Shown here: positions 11,701 to 25,800 of the stretch, piece after piece
How the letters are laid out: each line of letters starts with the position of its first letter
How positions within the stretch are numbered: position 1 is the first letter of the stretch
Assembly (NCBI GenBank): GCA_964017155.1
Contig: OZ024862.1
Coordinates: 1,180,501-1,244,500, forward strand
Source of the DNA: Oasisia sp. SBJ-2009
Lineage: Eukaryota; Annelida; Polychaeta; Sabellida; Siboglinidae
Direction of reading: 5' to 3'
DNA: 64,000 nt
The notes under the pieces: generated by a model
Databases searched by the model: none
What the model was told of the DNA's origin: nothing
Seen by the model: only the letters and a program-made list of their open reading frames with translations
Made by a program: the position numbers and the translations under genes

Positions 11701-14700
11701 AGGTCCTCACTGGCCAGAGGGAGGTCCTCACTAGCCAGAGGGAGGTCCTCACTGGCCAGAGGGAGGTCCTCACTAGCCAGAGGGAGGTCCTCACTGGCCA
11801 GAGGGAGGTCCTAACTAGCCAGAGGGAGGTCCTCACTGGCCAGAGGGAGGTCCTCACTAGCCAGAGGGAGGTCCTAACTAGCCAGAGGGAGGTCCTCACT
11901 GGCCAGAGGGAGGTCCTAACTAGCCAGAGGGAGGTCCTCACTGGCCAGAGGGAGGTCCTCACTAGCCAGAGGGAGGTCCTCACTGGCCAGAGGGAGGTCC
12001 TCACTAGCCAGAGGGAGGTCCTCACTGGCCAGAGGGAGGTCCTCACTAGCCAGAGGGAGGTCCTCACTGGCCAGAGGGAGGTCCTAACTGGTCAGAGGGA
12101 GGTCCTCACTGGCCAGAGGGAGGTCCTCACTGGCCAGAGGGAGGTCCTCACTGGCCAGAGGGAGGTCCTAACTGGCCAGAGGGAGGTCCTCACTGGTCAG
12201 AGGGAGGTCCTAACTAGCCAGAGGGAGGTCCTCACTAGCCAGAGGGAGGTCCTCACTGGCCAGAGGGAGGTCCTAACTAGCCAGAGGGAGGTCCTCACTG
12301 GCCAGAGGGAGGTCCTCACTGGCCAGAGGGAGGTCCTAACTAGCCAGAGGGAGGTCCTCACTGGCCAGAGGGAGGTCCTCACTGGCCAGAGGGAGGTCCT
12401 AACTAGCCAGAGGGAGGTCCTCACTAGCCAGAGGGAGGTCCTAACTAGCCAGAGGGAGGTCCTCACTAGCCAGAGGGAGGTCCTAACTAGCCAGAGGGAG
12501 GTCCTCACTAGCCAGAGGGAGGTCCTCACTAGCCAGAGGGAGGTCCTCACTGGCCAGAGGGAGGTCCTCACTGGCCAGAGGGAGGTCCTCACTGGCCAGA
12601 GGGAGGTCCTCACTGGCCAGAGGGAGGTCCTCACTAGCCAGAGGGAGGTCCTCACTAGCCAGAGGGAGGTCCTCACTAGCCAGAGGGAGGTCCTCACTGG
12701 CCAGAGGGAGGTCCTCACTAGCCAGAGGGAGGTCCTCACTGGCCAGAGGGAGGTCCTCACTAGCCAGAGGGAGGTCCTAACTAGCCAGAGGGAGGTCCTC
12801 ACTAGCCAGAGGGAGGTCCTAACTAGCCAGAGGGAGGTCCTAACTAGCCAGAGGGAGGTCCTCACTGGCCAGAGGGAGGTCCTCACTGGCCAGAGGGAGG
12901 TCCTCACTAGCCAGAGGGAGGTCCTAACTAGCCAGAGGGAGGTCCTCACTGGCCAGAGGGAGGTCCTCACTGGCCAGACGGAGGTCCTCACTGGCCAGAC
13001 GGAGGTCCTCACTGGCCAGAGGGAGGTTCTCACTGGCTAGGATTTAAGGTCCTCAAAAGCCAGGGTGGTTAGGTCAGATCAACACGTATCTTGTATGTTT
13101 CCCAGCGTGCATTGCTGTATGTTGTCAGGTCGTCAAGTGTCTCGTCTGCTGTACTCAGCGTGTCACCTTCAGCGAGTGTCTCTGGCGCTGCTCCAGATAC
13201 TAGAGCTGGACACGTCACAAGTGCTGCTCATTCAGGACAGACACACGGGTGAGTCACTGTCACAGGCTGCAGGCTGGGTCACTGTCACAGGCTGCAGGCT
13301 GGGTCACTGTCATAGGGGGCTTAGATCGTGTGGACTAAAGGAGGCATAGATCATGTGGACTACAGTGTAGATCACTTGGTAGTAGACTTAAATCATTTGG
13401 ACTAGACTCTAGAGTGTGCATCACTTGGTAGTAAGGATGGGACGAAATTTGATTCGTGTTCAGCATTTTGAATATTCGAACCTTTTCCGTGATTTGATTG
13501 GAAGTTCAAAAATTTGCAGCTATATAAAGTAACAAATATCGCTTGAATACTCCACTGCAAAATTGGCGATCTTACTTTCTGACTTAACCGATTAGCACTC
13601 AAGTCGGGCATTGACTGTCACCCCAAATCTCCTCAGGTTGTATCTAGTGACTAAGAGAAGCAATAAATGCGACACCTATCTAGACATATAACATTATATT
13701 GTGACTATTTTGGATACTTCAGTTCTCAAACATATTTCCCGCGTTTTCTAAATTTAACAGCAATAGTTTTTGTTTTTGGACATTTAAAAATGTTCTCCAG
13801 CCAGAAGTTGGCCAAGTGCACAGCCAAAATGTGTAATATATTATAACAAGTGTTATATCAGTGTGTAGATAATTTAATGTTCTTTTAAATAAACCCAACT
13901 TGCAGCAGTAGAAATCCAAGCATAAAAAAGTTACACTGCAACAAAATATATATTTTACCAAACGTTTCAAAATGTCATAGTGTCAACCAAGATATGGTCA
14001 ACATATTTTAAAGTTATAACAACAGTTTTGACACCACTGTGTACTAGTGTGTAGGCACTTTTATTATCTACAACATGCACACAACATGCAATTGCGAGAA
14101 TTGAATAATAAAGGCGCTAGAGCAAAGACAATGGCGCAAGCAATATTTCTAAACCTCCAGGTCAAATATTTGAGGAGCCACAAGCTTCAAGTTAAAATTG
14201 GCTGCATGCTAATGTGTTAACTATGAAAATAACAACATACAACCGCCAAACTACTCCTTATATATATAGTATATCTTATATGAGTATATCTTATATACAT
14301 CACTAAAATTACTAAAACAAAATTTCACAAAACAAATTCACGCAATACTCACTGGCAATATGATGTCCTTGCCATTGGAGGCGGTTACGTGTAGCTCTGA
14401 ATACAGTGATACCATAATGTTGGTATTGTGTTGAGGGGTCATTTGTTAGCAGTGTCGGGTTAAGTTTTAAGGTTAGGGTTTCGGGTAAGTTTAGGATTAG
14501 TTAAAGTTAGCTTAGGATTAGTTACAGCTACGGTCACTTTAGTGTTAGCATAAAACCGGAATTTGTGAAAGTCATTTACGTAGTGATGCCTGCGACAAAT
14601 TACCGATGTTACGGTAATCACTGAGCTACGTGTAGCCGCCGTAGACCCGTAGATAATGTCGAGTTTTGCGCGTGTTTATTGTTTGTTAATTTTATTCTTT

Positions 14701-17700
14701 ACAGGAATGTAAATATTTTTTGTATCCTAGTATGTGTATATGTATATATGATATGTGAGGAGACGTTTGGCAGCTGTAACAAGTCATTTTCATGGTATGT
14801 CAGAAAGTAAACAAAAAGATCAACATGTATGGCCATGACGCTGACGACTTGGGCCATGGGATGTTGCCGCGTCCCGGCAAGACATCTCGACACTATTCAA
14901 TATTCTAATCGATTTCGAAGCCACTGAATATTCGTATTCAATTTGATATTCGATTCATATTCACGATTTCGAGGATATTCAATTCAATATTCGATTTGAA
15001 TGAAATTTCAGATTCGTTCCATCCTAACTTGTAGGTGGTTAGATCATCTGGACTAGAGTGGATCACTGGGTAGTCTGAGGCATCAGTCATCTGGACTAGA
15101 GTGGATCAATTGGTAGTATGAGGCATAAGTCATCTGGACTAGAGTGGATCAATTGGTAGTATGAGGCATCAGTCATCTGGACTAGAGTGGATCACTGGGT
15201 AGTATGAGACATAAGTCATCTGGACTAGAGTGGATCACTGGGTAGTATGAGGCATCAGTCATCTGGACTAGAGTGGATCACTGGGTAGTATGAGACATAA
15301 GTCATCTGGACTAGAGTGGATCACTGGGTAGTATGAGGCATCAGTCATCTGGACTAGAGTGGATCACTGGGTAGTATGAGGCATCAGTCATCTGGACTAG
15401 AGTGGATCACTGGGTAGTATGAGGCATCAGTCATCTGGACTAGAGTGGATCAATTGGTAGTATGAGGCATAAGTCATCTGGACTAGAGTGGATCACTGGG
15501 TAGTATGAGGCATCAGTCATCTGGACTAGAGTGGATCAATTGGTAGTATGAGGTATAAGTCATCTGGACTAGAGTGGATCACTGGGTAGTATGAGGCATC
15601 AGTCATCTGGACTAGAGTGGATCACTGGGTAGTATGAGGCATCAGTCATCTGGACTAGAGTGGATCACTGGGTAGTATGAGGCATAAGTCATCTGGGCTA
15701 GAGTGGATCAATTGGTAGTATGAGGCATCAGTCATCTGGACTAGAGTGGATCACTGGGTAGTCTGAGGCATCAGTCATCTGGACTAGAGTGGATCACTGG
15801 GTAGTATGAGGCATCAGTCATCTGGACTAGAGTGGATCACTGGGTAGTATGAGGCATAAGTCATCTGGACTAGAGTGGATCAATTGGTAGTATGAGGCAT
15901 CAGTCATCTGGACTAGAGTGGATCAATTGGTAGTATGAGGCATAAGTCATCTGGACTAGAGTGGATCACTGGGTAGTATGAGGCATCAGTCATCTGGACT
16001 AGAGTGGATCACTGGGTAGTATGAGGCATCAGTCATCTGGACTAGAGTGGATCACTGGGTAGTATGAGGCATCAGTCATCTGGACTAGAGTGGATCACTG
16101 GGTAGTATGAGGCATCAGTCATCTGGACTAGAGTGGATCAATTGGTAGTATGAGGCATAAGTCATCTGGACTAGAGTGGATCAATGGGTAGTATGAGGCA
16201 TCAGTCATCTCGACTGGCCTTCATTAATATTCATGAAGTATTAATGCATAAATTCATATATGCTCCACTGGCAAAATATCATTTATTTCTGAGGAAACTA
16301 AAATAAAGTAACATGTATGTACAGTTTTTATTTCAAACATGCATACACTTATTTCAAACATGCATACACATTATTTATTGAATCATGCCTACCATGTATA
16401 ATAAGACACCATATATTTTATTTGCACAGAAATATCTCTTAATGAAGTAAAGGAAAAAACAGAAATTTTCATTGATTAGTTATGAGCTGGTCAAACTGGA
16501 ACTGGAAGCTTTGGAACAAAGATGGCAATGCACAGTGCTCTGTCATGCTGATTTAGGGATTGAACAAAATCATCTTTTCTGTTTGTCTTGTAAATGTGTA
16601 GGTTGCTGTCACCATTAGTGTATGCTGTAATAGTATACCTTGCAATATATAACATATCAGCAGCGTGTCAATTGTCAGCCCACACCCATGGTATGACACA
16701 AGGCAAGGTTCTAGTGTTTTCTTCTATCAATTGAGTAGAGCTGTGAATGTTGTTTTCTTGTCTCTCCTCACTGCCTGTCTTCCCTGCAGGTGGCGCCTTC
16801 AGTCGCCTTGAGTCGCCCCACCCCACCACTCACTCACACAAGTGCTTCAAACACTTCGTGGATGAGAAGATCTTTGAGGAAGTTGTGCTGATCGCAAGGA
16901 TGCTTGGATTCTATGGTTTGTGTTGTGTCTACTTGGACATCTGTGTCTACTTGGTCATCTGTGTCTACTTGGACATCTGTGTCTACTTGGACATCTGTGT
17001 CTACTTGGACATCTGTGTCTACTTGGACATCTGTGTCTACTTGGACATCTGTGTCTACTTGGACATCTGTGTCTACTTGGACATCTGTGTCTACTTGGAC
17101 ACCTGTGTCTACTTGGACACCTGTGTCTACTTGGTCATCTGTGTCTACTTGGACACCTGTGTCTACTTGGTCATCTGTGTCTACTTGGACATCTGTGTCT
17201 ACTTGGACATCTGTGTCTACTTGGACATCTGTGTCTACTTGGACACCTGTGTCTACTTGGACACCTGTGTCTACTTGGACACCTGTGTCTACTTGGACAT
17301 CTGTGTCTACTTGGACATCTGTGTCTACTTGGACACCTGTGTCTACTTGGACACCTGTGTCTACTTGGACATCTGTGTCTACTTGGACATCTGTGTCTAC
17401 TTGGACACCTGTGTCTACTTGGACACCTGTGTCTACTTGGACATCTGTGTCTACTTGGACATCTGTGTCTACTTGGACATCTGTGTCTACTTGGACATCT
17501 GTGTCTACTTGGACATATGTGTCTACTTGGACATCTGTGTCTACTTGGACATCTGTGTCTACTTGGACATCTGTGTCTACTTGGACATCTGTGTCTACTT
17601 GGACATCTGTGTCTACTTGGACACCTGTGTCTACTTGGACATCTGTGTCTACTTGGACACCTGTGTCTACTTGGACATCTGTGTCTACTTGGACATCTGT

Positions 17701-19684
17701 GTCTACTTGGACATCTGTGTCTACTTGGACATCTGTGTCTACTTGGACATCTGTGTCTACTTGGACGCCTGTGTCTACTTGGACGCCTGACGCCTGTGTC
17801 TACTTGGACATCTGTGTCTACTTGGACACCTGTGTCTACTTGGACATCTGTGTCTACTTGGACACCTGTGTCTACTTGGACATCTGTGTCTACTTGGACA
17901 TCTGTGTCTACTTGGACACCTGTGTCTACTTGGACACCTGTGTCTACTTGGACATCTGTGTCTACTTGGACATCTGTGTCTACTTGGACATCTGTGTCTA
18001 CTTGGACACCTGTGTCTACTTGGACACCTGTGTCTACTTGGACACCTGTGTCTACTTGGTCATCTGTGTCTACTTGGTCATCTGTGTCTACTTGGTCATC
18101 TGTGTCTACTTGGACATCTGTGTCTACTTGGACATCTGTGTCTACTTGGACACCTGTGTCTACTTGGACACCTGTGTCTACTTGGACACCTGTGTCTACT
18201 TGGACATCTGTGTCTACTTGGACATCTGTGTCTACTTGGACACCTGTGTCTACTTGGACACCTGTGTCTACTTGGACATCTGTGTCTACTTGGACATCTG
18301 TGTCTACTTGGACACCTGTGTCTACTTGGACACCTGTGTCTACTTGGACATCTGTGTCTACTTGGACATCTGTGTCTACTTGGACATCTGTGTCTACTTG
18401 GACATCTGTGTCTACTTGGACATATGTGTCTACTTGGACATCTGTGTCTACTTGGACATCTGTGTCTACTTGGACATCTGTGTCTACTTGGACACCTGTG
18501 TCTACTTGGACACCTGTGTCTACTTGGACATCTGTGTCTACTTGGACACCTGTGTCTACTTGGACATCTGTGTCTACTTGGACATCTGTGTCTACTTGGA
18601 CATCTGTGTCTACTTGGACATCTGTGTCTACTTGGACATCTGTGTCTACTTGGACATCTGTGTCTACTTGGACGCCTGTGTCTACTTGGACGCCTGACGC
18701 CTGTGTCTACTTGGACATCTGTGTCTACTTGGACACCTGTGTCTACTTGGACATCTGTGTCTACTTGGACACCTGTGTCTACTTGGACATCTGTGTCTAC
18801 TTGGACATCTGTGTCTACTTGGACACCTGTGTCTACTTGGACACCTGTGTCTACTTGGACGCCTGACGCCTGTGTCTACTTGGACACCTGTGTCTACTTG
18901 GACATCTGTGTCTACTTGGACATCTGTCTTTATGTGGACATCCTCTTGGTGTTTCCGTTGGACCACAGTATTGTTCACAGACACCCTAGGCGGTGTCAGT
19001 TGTACCCCATTGTGCCCATAAACACCCTGTGAGTTTGTCCATTGGGGGCTGCCCACTCTTGGATGTGTTTGAGATGTCACACGTGGATGTTTGAGACTTT
19101 GAGTTGACCCCTGAGGGTGTGAGTTGACCTCTGAATGTTTCAGTTGACCTCCTCATGTTTGGACTGACCCCACTGAATGTCTGAATTGACCCCAAAACGA
19201 TTGAGTTGAACCCCAGATGTTTGAATTAATCCCTAAATTATTTGAGCGTCCTTCAGATGTTTTGAGTTGACCTCAAATGTTTGAACTTATTTCCCAAATG
19301 TCTGAGTTGAGCCATGTATGTCGGAATTAACCCCTGTGGTCCTCCGAATGTTTGAATTGGTCTACAACTGTTTGAATTGACCACATTTGAGTTATCCCCT
19401 GAATTTTGAGTTGTCCTCTGAATGTTTCATCAAAAAGCTTTGAGTTGAGGCTGGGATGTTTTGAGTTGACCCCCGAATGTTGCAGGTGACCTCCACCTGT
19501 TGGTAGACCACTTCCTGGACCAGTTCCACCAGAGCTCTGTCCACAGCAAGCAGGCGCTCATCGTCATCAGTGAGGTCATCCTCGGCACAACTGGACAAGG
19601 TAGCTCTATACTGGACACTCACTGGCAGTTCATTACCTAAGTAAAAAATTATTGGAAATTAAATATAGATATAAAATTAAAAAC

Positions 19685-19738
<54 letters not shown>

Positions 19739-19776
19739 GTGTATACATATATATATATATTTATACATATGTATAC

Positions 19777-19808
<32 letters not shown>

Positions 19809-22800
19809 ATATGTTATCTACAAGGTGAATAGCTAACTAGTCCACTACTTGTGTCTTGTAGGTCTCGATGTTGACGTCAAGTTGAGAACAAATGACCCAA
19901 GTGTTGTGTCCTGCGTCATCAGGTATGTTCAACATCTTCTTATGCACAGGCCACACACAGACCACAGACCACAGACCACAGCTGTAACAAGTACATTCTG
20001 TGGTACTTGAGTAAAAGTAAGAGTAACTGTAGAAACAAATATTCAAGTAAAAGTACTTGAAATACAAGTAAATATATGTAATTGAAGTACTAAGAAACTA
20101 TTTTAAATGGCTTATAAAAAGATGTGAATAAAACAAAAAATGTACAAGATCATTTAGCGTATACAAATAGATGTAATTTTTATGTTTTGTGTTCATACCA
20201 TATAACATCCATAACGATGTATCTGCATTTTTGCATAAGCTGGGTGTATGTAAGTTATACCTTGTACCATGCGTTCTGATTATCTGCAAGTTTGTTCGAT
20301 ACTGCTATAATGACCAGAAGAGGGCAGCACCATCCTCATACGCCACGGTCATTGCTGCCGACTACATCGGTGCCTGCCAACAGTGCCACAGCTTAATCAC
20401 TTTGTGAAACTCTCAATTTGGACTCAGCCTATGGTATGAAGTCACTCACCAGATCAATAGTTGGCGCTGGTCAGTTAATAACTCAGTTCAACCAACCATC
20501 TCTTGGTTTACGTGAAGGTTTAAGATGTGAAAGGGTCATTATATTGGGATTCCCACCAGATGTCTATCTGTCTTCAAAGTGGGGGATGGTATCTGTGTTT
20601 TTCTTATGGTTGGCACAGTTGTGACTGGCAAAGTCAGTTACTTGTTCGACTCAGCAAACTTCAGCATATGTAGAGAATCTGCCAGGGCAAGTTTTGTCTG
20701 ACAAACAGCGCCCTGGCATGCATTGATGAGTATCACGAGTGATGACTTGATGTGTATCATTATTGATGACTTCATGTGTATCACTAGTGATGACTTGATG
20801 TGTATCACTAGTGATGACTTGATGTGTATTATTATTGATGACTTCATGTGTATCACTAGTGATGACTTGATGTGTATCATTATTGATGACTTGATTTGTA
20901 TCACTAGTGATGACTTGATGTGTATCATTATTGATGACTTGATGTGTATCACTAGTGATGACTTGATGTGTTTCATTATTGATGACTTCATGTGTATCAC
21001 TAGTGATGACTTGATGTGTTTCATTATTGATGACTTCATGTGTATCACGAGTGATGACTTGATGTGTATCATTATTGATGACTTCATGTGTATCACTAGT
21101 GATGACTTGATGTGTATCATTATTGATGACTTGATTTGTATCACTAGTGATGACTTGATGTGTATCACTAGTGATGACTTGATGTGTATCATTATTGATG
21201 ACTTCATGTGTATCACTAGTGATGACTTGATGTGTATCATTATTGATGACTTGATTTGTATCACTAGTGATGACTTGATGTGTATCACTAGTGATGACTT
21301 GATGTGTATCATTATTGATGACTTGATTTGTATCACTAGTGATGACTTGATTTGTATCACTAGTGATGACTTGATGTGTATCACTAGTGATGACTTGATT
21401 TGTATCACTAGTGATGACTTGATGTGTATCACTATTGATGACTTCATGTGTATCACTAGTGATGAATTGATGTGTATCACTAGTGATGAGTTGATGTGTT
21501 TCATTATTGATGACTTGATGTGTATCACTATTGATGACTTGATGTGTATCACTAGTGATGACTTCATGTGTATCACTATTGATAACTTGATGTGTATCAC
21601 TATTGATGAATTGATGTGTATCACTAGTGATGACTTCATGTGTATCACTATTGATAACTTGATGTGTATCACTATTGATGACTTGCCGATATTTTAAGAA
21701 TGCAAAGTAATGAATACAAAACTCGTGTAAACCAATTGATGCAAAAATACAGATACGTCTTTATAGTTGTGAGGTGATGAAGTGATGATAGAACTGAAAC
21801 GGTTGATTATTGTAAGGTGTCCTGTTCGTGTATATCAGTAATCAGAAAAAAGTGATATTGAGGGTGAATGTGTTTGCAAATCACAATAGGAACTTTACAC
21901 TTTGAGAAGATAATTACCAACTGACATCATATCCAGTGACAACTATTTTGGTCAGACTAATGCAGTGTGTGTATGTTTAGTTCTCTGCTGGATGTCTACC
22001 TCCAGCCATCTGTGTGGAGCCCTGCCTCTACTCTAGCCTCTACGCCGACCTCTACTGCGACCTCTTTGACCTCTACTGCGATGTTAGCCGTCCACGACAG
22101 ATCTCCTGCGAGAGTTGTGGATCATCTCAACAGTGACGTGTTACAAGTGTGTCTACTCCTAGAGGGCGTTAGTGTATTTGCACAGGTTGGTATCATCTGC
22201 AACTAGGGGGCTTTAGTGTATTCACACGGGTTGGTATCATCTGCAACTAGGGGGCTTTAGTGTATTCAATACTATTCACACAGGTCAATGTCATCAGCAA
22301 CTAGGGGGCTATAGCGTAGTCGCACAGGTGTGTGTCATCTGTAACTTCAGGGCTTCAGTGTATTTGTACAAATACGTATGCTGTTAGGGGGTGTTAATGC
22401 GTTAGCACTACTGCCCCCTGGCTTCTGCAGTTAGGGGGTGTTAGCGATATCTGACACATCACGAGATGACTCAAATGTATTATTATGTGTAATGAGTATT
22501 TAGCGATTGTTTTTGTCTGTCGTAAATGCATGTAGTCTTATCGTGCTGACTTTTATGTTTTATGAAGAACTAATATCTTCATTACTGAGACATGGGTTTG
22601 AGCTTCTCTCGCAGGAGTTCACCACTAGGGGTGATATTTTGGTTGTTACACTTAATGACCCTCTTTTTTGTTTCAGGTTCAAGGGTTAGAGTTTAAGTAC
22701 CACCTGACCCATGCCCTGTACCCCGTGCTTGAGAAACTTGGCAGTGACAATGCCCTAATTACCCAGGCTGCGTACTTGACCCTGGTGTCCATGGCAACGA

Positions 22801-25800
22801 CCTGTGGCTGTGGGTGCGTCAGTCAGGGTTCTTCTAGACTGTGCAAAGTCACGCTGTTGTTTTAATGTTTTTTATTTAAAACTTGATATTTGTAAATTGG
22901 CTTTTAGTGACGTTTATGTTGTTATTATGTTATGAACTGTATATATAAGTATATTTTACTTATGAATGGCTTATAGTGACTTAACTGGTTATGTTGGCTG
23001 AACTGATATTGTTGACTGAACTAGTGATGTTGACTGAGCTGATGATGTTGACTGTGAATTGATGGTGTTGACTGAATTGATGGTGTTGACTGAATTGATG
23101 GTGTTGACTGAATTGATGGTGTTGACTGAATTGATGGTGTTGACTGAATTGATGGTGTTGACTGAACTGATGGTGTTGACTGAAATGCTGGTGTTGACTG
23201 AATTGATGGTGTTGACTGAACTGATGGTGTTGACTGAACTGATGGTGTTGACTGAGTTGAAGGTGTTGACTGAACTGGTGATGGTGAAGTGAAGTGACGT
23301 GAAGTGACGTGAATGATGTCACTGACAGGTCAGTTGAGCAGTTGTTGGAGGAGAATGCTGACTACCTCGTCAATGACGTGTCACTACGTCTGCGACACTT
23401 CGGCAGTGGCATGTATCCCATGGCACCAACAGTACTCAAAGTCATCATTCAGTACAGCAGTCGCGACATAGTGACACTGCTGGATGACACGATTCAAGAG
23501 GTGAGTGACAGACACTGACAGTTGTTGACTTCATGGTGACGTGTCACTGACGTCAGTGATGTCGGCACTTGGTGCACTTTTGAATAAGTACTCATCTGTA
23601 AATGTTGCTAAGAGTTAGAATGAGAGAAAGTGTTTTGTAGAAGTTAGTGGACAGTGTCTGTAGAAGTTAGTGGACAGTGTCTGTAGAAGTTAGTGGACAG
23701 TGTCTGTAGAAGTTAGTGGACAGTGTCTGTAGAAGTTAGTGGACAGTGTCCAGTATAGACAGGTCATTTACAACTTTGTCATTGTATGTCGGGGAAACAA
23801 CATAAAAGACACAAGTAGCAAACTTCACAACACCTTTATTGTGGTCATCAGAACGTGGCTCCGTCAGTCTCAGTGACTTAAGTGTGTCCAACTGGTCAGT
23901 GTTTCAAATGTTGTGATCATCGTTTCAGTTGCTGTGTACTGGTCATTGTGTCCAGTGTGTTCTGACCACTGGTCCTACTGTGTTGTTTCAATTGCTGTGT
24001 ACTGGTCAGTGTGTCCAGTGTGTTCTGACCACTGGTTCTACTGTGTTGTTTCAGTTGCTGTGTACTGGTCAGTGTGTCTGGTGTGTTCTGACCACTGGTT
24101 CTACTGTATTGTTTCAGTTGGTGTGTACTGGTCAGTGTGTCCAATGTGTTCTGACCACTGGTCCTACTGTATTGTTTCAGTTGGTGTGTACTGGTCAGTG
24201 TGTCTGGTGTGTTCTGACCACTGGTTCTACTGTATTGTTTCAGTTGGTGTGTACTGGTCAGTGTGTCCAATGTGTTCTGACCACTGGTCCTACTGTATTG
24301 TTTCAGTTGCTGTGTACTGGTCAGTGTGTCCAGTGTGTTCTGACCACTGGTTCTGCTGTGTTGTTTCAGTTGCTGTGTACTGGTAGTGTATCCAGTGTGT
24401 TCTGATCACTGGTCCTACTGTGTTGTTTCAGTTGCTATGTACTGGTCAGTGTGTCCAGTGTGTTCTGACCACTGGTTCTGCTGTGTTGTTTCAGTTGCTA
24501 TGTACTGGTCAGTGTGTCCAATGTGTTCTGACCATTGGTTCTACTGTTGTTTCAGTTGCTGCGGTCTCTGGACGAGTGTTATGAAGACAGGGCAGTGGAC
24601 TTCGTCCGCGTGCTCAACACTCTCGCAGGGGCCGTCTCAAAGTGGTTCCCTCACAGTGAAGTAAGCACAACGTCTCACAGACAGATGCCTTCAGTCACTC
24701 TGCTACGCAATCGAGTAAACATAATATCCTCACAGAGATCATCTCAAAGTGGTTCCCAAAGGTGAAGTAGCTATTAATCCTTCACAAGGATCATCTCAAC
24801 ATGGTTCCCAAAGGTGAAGTAGCTATTAATCCTTCACAGGGATCATCTCGAAGTGGTTCCCAAAGGTAAAGTAAGCTTACTATGTAAGAAGAGTTGAATC
24901 ATTTTTTTACACAGATAATGTCCATGCAGAACTATTGCAGCTGTGTGCTTTCTAGTCAACTACACTGATGTTAGATGTACTACTTCAGGGGACGACAGGG
25001 AATGTCTGAACGAGTGTGTTCTGTCTGATTGGGTAATTGTGGGTAGTTGTGAAGAACGCAGTACTGTGTTACATAAGAACATTTGAACACTGTGTGCAGT
25101 CACTGCTACTGGGGATAGTTTCATTGTGACATTTGTCCCTGGCAGAATGAAGAGAAAGAAGACTTGGTAGAGACTCGCTGTAGGAGACAGAAAGAGACGG
25201 CCGACTCAGTGGCAGAGTTCATAAAGGACCACCACACTCAGAGACTGGTGGCAGACGGCCATGTGAAAGACGAAGAAACAGACGTCTTACAGGATGATGC
25301 AATGCATGCTGGGACAGTTGATGGATCAGAAGATTGTGAAGTGGACGCCGAAGTCGACTCTGAGAAGAAAGAACTGCCGAAGCACCTACAGATCGTAACA
25401 CAGGTGGGTTTACTTACTGCAGTGGTTAGTAACATTTAAAGATCGTCATGCAGACGTTTAGTTACTGAATTTGTGTTGACTGACTCAATGACTGACTGAA
25501 TGTGTGGATACTTATGATGACTGACTGAATGTGTGGATACTTGTGATGACTGACTGAATGTGTGGATACTTATGATGACTGACTGAATGTGTGGATACTT
25601 GTGATGACTGACTGAATGTGTGGATACTTGTGATGACTGACTGAATGTGTGGATACTTGTGATGACTGACTGAATGTGTGGATACTTGTGATGACTGACT
25701 GAGTGTCCAGATACTTGTAATGACTGACTGAGTGTCCAGATACTTATGATGACCGACTGAGTGTCTAGATACTTGTGATGACCGACTGAGTGTCCAGATA

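Noticed and set aside
10920..13040. 706-codon open frame of a seven-residue repeat
   Set aside because: The 21-bp unit lacks stops in several phases and on both strands; it lies wholly within TTI1 intron 9 and has no non-repeat domain.
14451..14535. TTAGGG-like interstitial telomere repeats
   Set aside because: Only scattered GGTTAGGGTT and TTAGGATTAG words, no regular hexamer array.
16747..19032. Overlapping long frames of VSTWTS / CLLGHL / CVYLDI repeats
   Set aside because: An 18-bp array without stops, open in all three phases. Only the first ~170 bases (16790-16915) are a real TTI1 exon.
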